DNA from: Tieghemiomyces parasiticus
Taxonomy: Eukaryota; Kickxellomycota; Dimargaritomycetes; Dimargaritales; Dimargaritaceae
NCBI GenBank assembly: GCA_027575765.1
Contig: JANBPT010001255.1
Coordinates: 1-11,690, forward strand
DNA length: 11,690 bases
Direction: 5' to 3'
A model generated the notes under the pieces. That model made no database searches. It saw only the letters and a list, made by a program, of their open reading frames with translations, and was not told where the DNA came from. Of this stretch, positions 9,131 through 11,690 are shown in pieces. Within the stretch, counting starts at the first letter, position 1. The number at the start of each line of letters is the position of its first letter. Both the position numbers and the translations under genes were made by a program.

Positions 9131-9397
9131 AACCTGGGTACTAAATCTCTAACGCAATGTGGGGGAGTCCTTGCATTGCCCCGATCAACACCAGCTCTGG
9201 TGGGCATCATTTTTATAGATACGCCAGGAAAGTGGCCCTTGGACCCTTTGGATAGGATTAGCATCATTTTCTAGGTGAGGGGAAAATGCAAATCCATATA
9301 TTGAAAATAAATCTTGGAGGGCAGAGGGGCGAGCAGAAACTGCCGGGGGCACACCTTACCGGGCTCCAAGAGTATTTATTCTGCTTCAAGTTTCCCA

Positions 9398-9405
9398 TAT
9401 AAAAA
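9398..9405 (+). promoter_or_regulatory. TATA box (TATAAAAA) of the small secreted-peptide gene
   Basis: TATAAAAA follows CCCA and is succeeded by a pyrimidine- and CA-rich leader of about 200 nt with no G-rich tracts, typical of a fungal core promoter and 5' leader. Transcription would be expected to begin near 9430-9450, leaving a leader of about 170-190 nt before the ATG at 9617. The leader also holds a tandem ATTAACATTAAC near 9540. Confidence 0.55.
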
Positions 9406-9616
9406 TCCAAGACCAGCACACACACTTCCTAAGCCGTCACCACCAACACTTTGACGCGCCTGCTTTGACTTCTTTACCCACCTACAAGTGCATCACAGGT
9501 CGTCTGTCGCCTGCTTCTTTGCACTAACCTACGCTGTACATTAACATTAACGCCATACTATCACAATACCTTGACCCTGCACCCTTATCTACTTTACGCG
9601 TCTCTGTCTGCCTGTC

Positions 9617-9796
9617 ATGGAGCTTTCACTACCCACCGTGGTTCCCATCATACTTATTTTGTGTATTTCTTCAGTGGTGGTGGCCGCTCCGATGCCAAAG
9701 AAATCCAAGCACACATTGCATGAGAGCCCCTTCTTAGAGAATTGGAAATATACTATGAAGATTGGTCTTGTATCGATCGATTTCCGTTTACCTTGA
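9617..9796 (+). CDS. Small secreted peptide, 59 residues, unknown family
   Basis: The frame opens MELSLPTVVPIILILC and continues ISSVVVAAPMPKKSKH, then ends with TGA at 9794. Residues 8-24 form a strongly hydrophobic core, followed by a small-residue cleavage site (V-V-A|A-P after residue 23) and a basic start to the mature part (PMPKKSK). That is the layout of a cleaved ER signal peptide. The mature product would be about 36 residues, with two Trp/Tyr-type aromatic clusters (ENWKYT) and no Cys, so it would not be disulfide-stabilised. A TATA box lies about 210 bp upstream on the same strand. It is monocistronic, 1.4 kb from the broken gene. It could be a peptide hormone or effector-like product, or the first exon of a longer gene, although no strong donor was found inside. 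I do not recognise any homologue. Confidence 0.55.
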   Translation: MELSLPTVVPIILILCISSVVVAAPMPKKSKHTLHESPFLENWKYTMKIGLVSIDFRLP

Positions 9797-10561
9797 TATA
9801 TCTACTTCTATTAGTACGATGGGATGACAGTTTAATGTGAGCTACAGTAAGCTTGATACGTTTTTGTGAATATTAAAGAACCAGTAGAATGTAAGTCGAA
9901 CGTAATAATAGAGAACATGGTCGGTCTCGGCCTTAGGAAGATGGGTGTGGATATGAGAGGAAAAAAAAAGGAAGCTATGGGTCTGTGGTGTTTGGGTGGT
10001 AAGAGAAAGGGTCAGCAATGCTACCGCGGCTGGTAGTCTTGGGGGGGGGAAGATCTGGCCAATGATGTACATTGGGGCAGGCATGGTAGCAGTGTGTGGT
10101 ATTACGGGGTGGCTATGGGTAAGGATAACACAGAAAAGCGTTGAATCACTGTTTTTGAGGTTTTTTTGGGGGGTTTGATCATGGTGAGAAGGGTATAAGG
10201 GGGAGATTAATAAAGGGTGAGTGTGGCTGTGGTAGCCAAGAAGCACTTTGCGGCAACCTCTCAGTCACCCTTCACTCAAATTACCACCATCAATGCTACC
10301 ACCTACCTGTATGGTAGTAAGCCACCAAGTTCATCTCCACCACTACCATCACTACCCTAAGTTTAACGTTCATTACCTTACTTATTTTGCATCAGGTCAT
10401 ACTAGCTACCAGCTCGTATCAATCCCTATTCATCCTATATGTTAATATACCTTTTCCCAACTTGTGGCTAAGGCAAATACCATCCGCCTCTCTAACCTTG
10501 CAAAAAGCTAATTAGGACTCACATTGAAGTCTCACTAGCTGTGTAAGCCGGCAAATGAACG
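9797..10561. other. Region without a supported gene, with abrupt strand-composition switch
   Basis: From about 9880 to 10225 the plus strand is purine-rich, with A-runs and G-runs (near 9961, 10041 and 10155). At about 10240 it switches to C/T-rich until about 10450, then to AT-rich. The long minus-strand frame 9842-10246 is rich in His, Pro, Ser and Thr and has no domain, so it reflects the skew. CpG becomes rare from about 10252 (about five sites to 10561). The 10-mer CAATGCTACC occurs at 10016 and again at 10291, each followed within 6-12 nt by GGTAGT, so each copy can form a small hairpin. Confidence 0.5.
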
Positions 10562-11507
10562 CCTTAATAAAAGCTATTCTTATTTACTACACTTTTATTA
10601 CTATACCAATAACTCAGTTTCCTACTTAGCACAATATTTTGTGAGAAAATTAACCTTTTTGGAATGAGGTTGGAATTAGGCCCAATAGCAGGCCAACAAC
10701 TACCATAAACTTATATTATGAGTTATAAAGAAGGATTAGTGGAAATCAATATGGTAGATATTAGGAATGGTTGAGATAATTATCACTTTATGATAGCACT
10801 GCAAACAGTATAGGCTTGCCCAGGTTACCTATGTATTGGCAATAAGATGAGTTAATCAAAGCCATCTACATCTTTCTCTTAATGATCCTATAACTAATCT
10901 TTTACATCATACCATGCCTGTTCCATGCTATGTGTTTCCTGACACTTGCTTGTGACATATTGCATTGTTGCTGTCATTCTAGCACCATCTAATGCATACA
11001 AGGACAGAGTATAAATATAATAGCAGTCCATCTCAACAAACATTGGGCTGCCACATAATCTACTTTTATTATATTGTATTTTCACCCTGAATATTTCTAC
11101 TACACCAAATTAAGGTTTGCTTAGCCTCAAGGCATTAAATGTAATGATGACTAACAATTCCATTTACAATAATGCCACATCTGACAACATGGCTACCACA
11201 TTATAATAAAAATAACCACTGTGGTCACATAGAGCAACCTTGCCTTATGCACTAGGTGGCAGCCACCCATGACTTCACCACACACCTGGACTGCCTCTAA
11301 TGCATCTAGCAAGAACTATAACCAACTACTGCATCTACAACCCACCATGACCAGTCCTTTAAAATGACTCTTGCTATACTTCCTTCCACTTCTTTATAAT
11401 CACATTACACTCTACACTAGCATCTATTAATAAGACCAAGTTGCAGTCTAATGCCCTACATAAGGCCCCAAGTTGGGCTCCAATACACAGTAACTAACAC
11501 TCTTTTG
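10562..11507. other. CpG-free AT-rich block, likely methylated and decayed repeat
   Basis: Reading every line and line junction, I find no CG dinucleotide from the one at 10560-10561 to the one at 11508-11509. GpC, TpG and CpA remain frequent. At this base composition dozens of CpG would be expected by chance. The rest of the window, including its intergenic parts, has many CpG. This is the footprint of long-term CpG methylation and deamination, which in fungi mostly marks transposable elements. Neither strand gives a recognisable transposase, integrase or reverse transcriptase, and no terminal repeats were found, so the element type is unknown. The only sizeable frame (10894-11085 minus) is not convincing. 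Confidence 0.65.
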
Positions 11508-11601
11508 CGTACCAGTTACAGATCGCGTTTAGACCTACCACAACTACAATGATAGAAAAATTAAAACTGTGACAACTATACCAGATGAGTGGGATTAATA
11601 T

Positions 11602-11606
11602 AAAAA
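11602..11606 (-). terminator. Pol III terminator of the tRNA-Ala gene
   Basis: Seven bases after the discriminator base of the tRNA the transcribed (minus) strand reads GAACTTTTTA. A run of five T right after a tRNA 3' end is the standard RNA polymerase III termination signal in fungi. Confidence 0.85.
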
Positions 11607-11613
11607 GTTCGAT

Positions 11614-11686
11614 TGGAGGACCGGGGTATCGATCCCCGTGCCTCACGCATGCGAAGCGCGCGCTCTACCATTTGAGCTAGACCCCC
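11614..11686 (-). tRNA. tRNA-Ala, anticodon CGC
   Basis: The minus strand folds as a 73-nt cloverleaf without an intron: acceptor GGGGGTC/GTCCTCC, D arm GCTC/GAGC, anticodon stem CGCGC/GCGTG with loop TTCGCAT, and T arm CGGGG/CCCCG. The anticodon CGC reads GCG (Ala). The G3-T70 wobble in the acceptor stem is the alanine identity element, and the discriminator is A73. A-box-like TAGCTCAAATGG and B-box-like GGATCGATACC promoters are internal. Oddities are a T6-T67 mismatch in the acceptor stem and A54 in place of T54. The latter also occurs in some plant alanine tRNAs, so it is not disqualifying. CCA is not encoded, as expected in eukaryotes. Confidence 0.95.
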
Positions 11687-11690
11687 ATCC

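Larger units (their letters stand above)
8199..9390. other. Region without a supported gene
   Basis: Open frames here (8237-8419 minus, 8309-8518 plus, 8499-8693 minus, 9040-9267 minus) are short and lack domains, signal sequences or a splice-joined continuation. The stretch is of mixed composition with normal CpG. Its notable content is structural: a palindrome cluster at 8898-8952, a 6-bp hairpin at 9015-9033 (GGATCA/TGATCC) and an imperfect stem-loop at 9045-9130. The right end (about 9270-9400) is probably the upstream regulatory region of the small secreted-peptide gene. Confidence 0.55.

Noticed and set aside
9842..10246. 134-codon open frame on the minus strand
   Set aside because: His/Pro/Ser/Thr-rich translation from homopolymer-rich DNA; no recognisable domain and no promoter seen.
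1..11690. CRISPR arrays, tandem repeats, bacterial-type defence or phage genes
   Set aside because: No regularly spaced repeats or such proteins were found; all supported genes are eukaryotic in structure.

Overview
The window looks like nuclear DNA of a fungus. The coding genes are interrupted by short introns (59-300 nt range; here 130-285 nt) with GT(A/G)-type donors and CTAAC-like branch sites. There is a eukaryotic YANK/STK32-type protein kinase whose C-terminal extension resembles fungal members, a peroxisomal-type acyl-CoA thioesterase, and a nuclear-type tRNA-Ala ended by a T-run. The lineage cannot be fixed from the sequence alone.

Layout from left to right. (1) The window opens inside a plus-strand gene for a TesB/ACOT8-family acyl-CoA thioesterase. 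Five exons are visible (2-70, 201-281, 473-526, 680-831, 1117-1375), giving the last ~204 residues with all three catalytic-triad positions and a PKL C-terminus. (2) About 1.3 kb with no supported gene separates it from a convergent minus-strand gene. (3) That gene (4730 down to 2675, one 202-nt intron) encodes a 617-residue YANK/STK32 kinase with an MG-x-x-CC acylation-type N-terminus, HRD and DFN motifs and a long low-complexity tail. (4) About 2.6 kb upstream of the kinase start has no convincing gene. Its proximal 1.4 kb is strongly purine-rich on plus, so pyrimidine-rich on the kinase sense strand. (5) Positions 7323-8194 hold protein-like sequence broken by in-frame stops, best read as a decaying gene of unknown family. 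(6) About 1.2 kb without a gene follows, with compact palindromes at 8898-8952 and an imperfect stem-loop at 9045-9130. (7) A TATA box at 9398 precedes a 59-codon ORF (9617-9796) encoding a signal peptide and a 36-residue mature peptide. (8) The right end becomes AT-rich. From 10562 to 11507 there is not one CpG in 946 bp, a signature of a methylated, deaminated repeat. (9) A tRNA-Ala(CGC) gene on minus closes the window.

The thioesterase would act in peroxisomal acyl-CoA turnover and the kinase in membrane-associated signalling. Nothing in the sequence links them functionally; they are simply convergent neighbours. No operon-like or defence-like system was found. The most unusual features are the CpG-free block beside the tRNA, the broken gene, the unannotated small secreted peptide, and the palindrome cluster.
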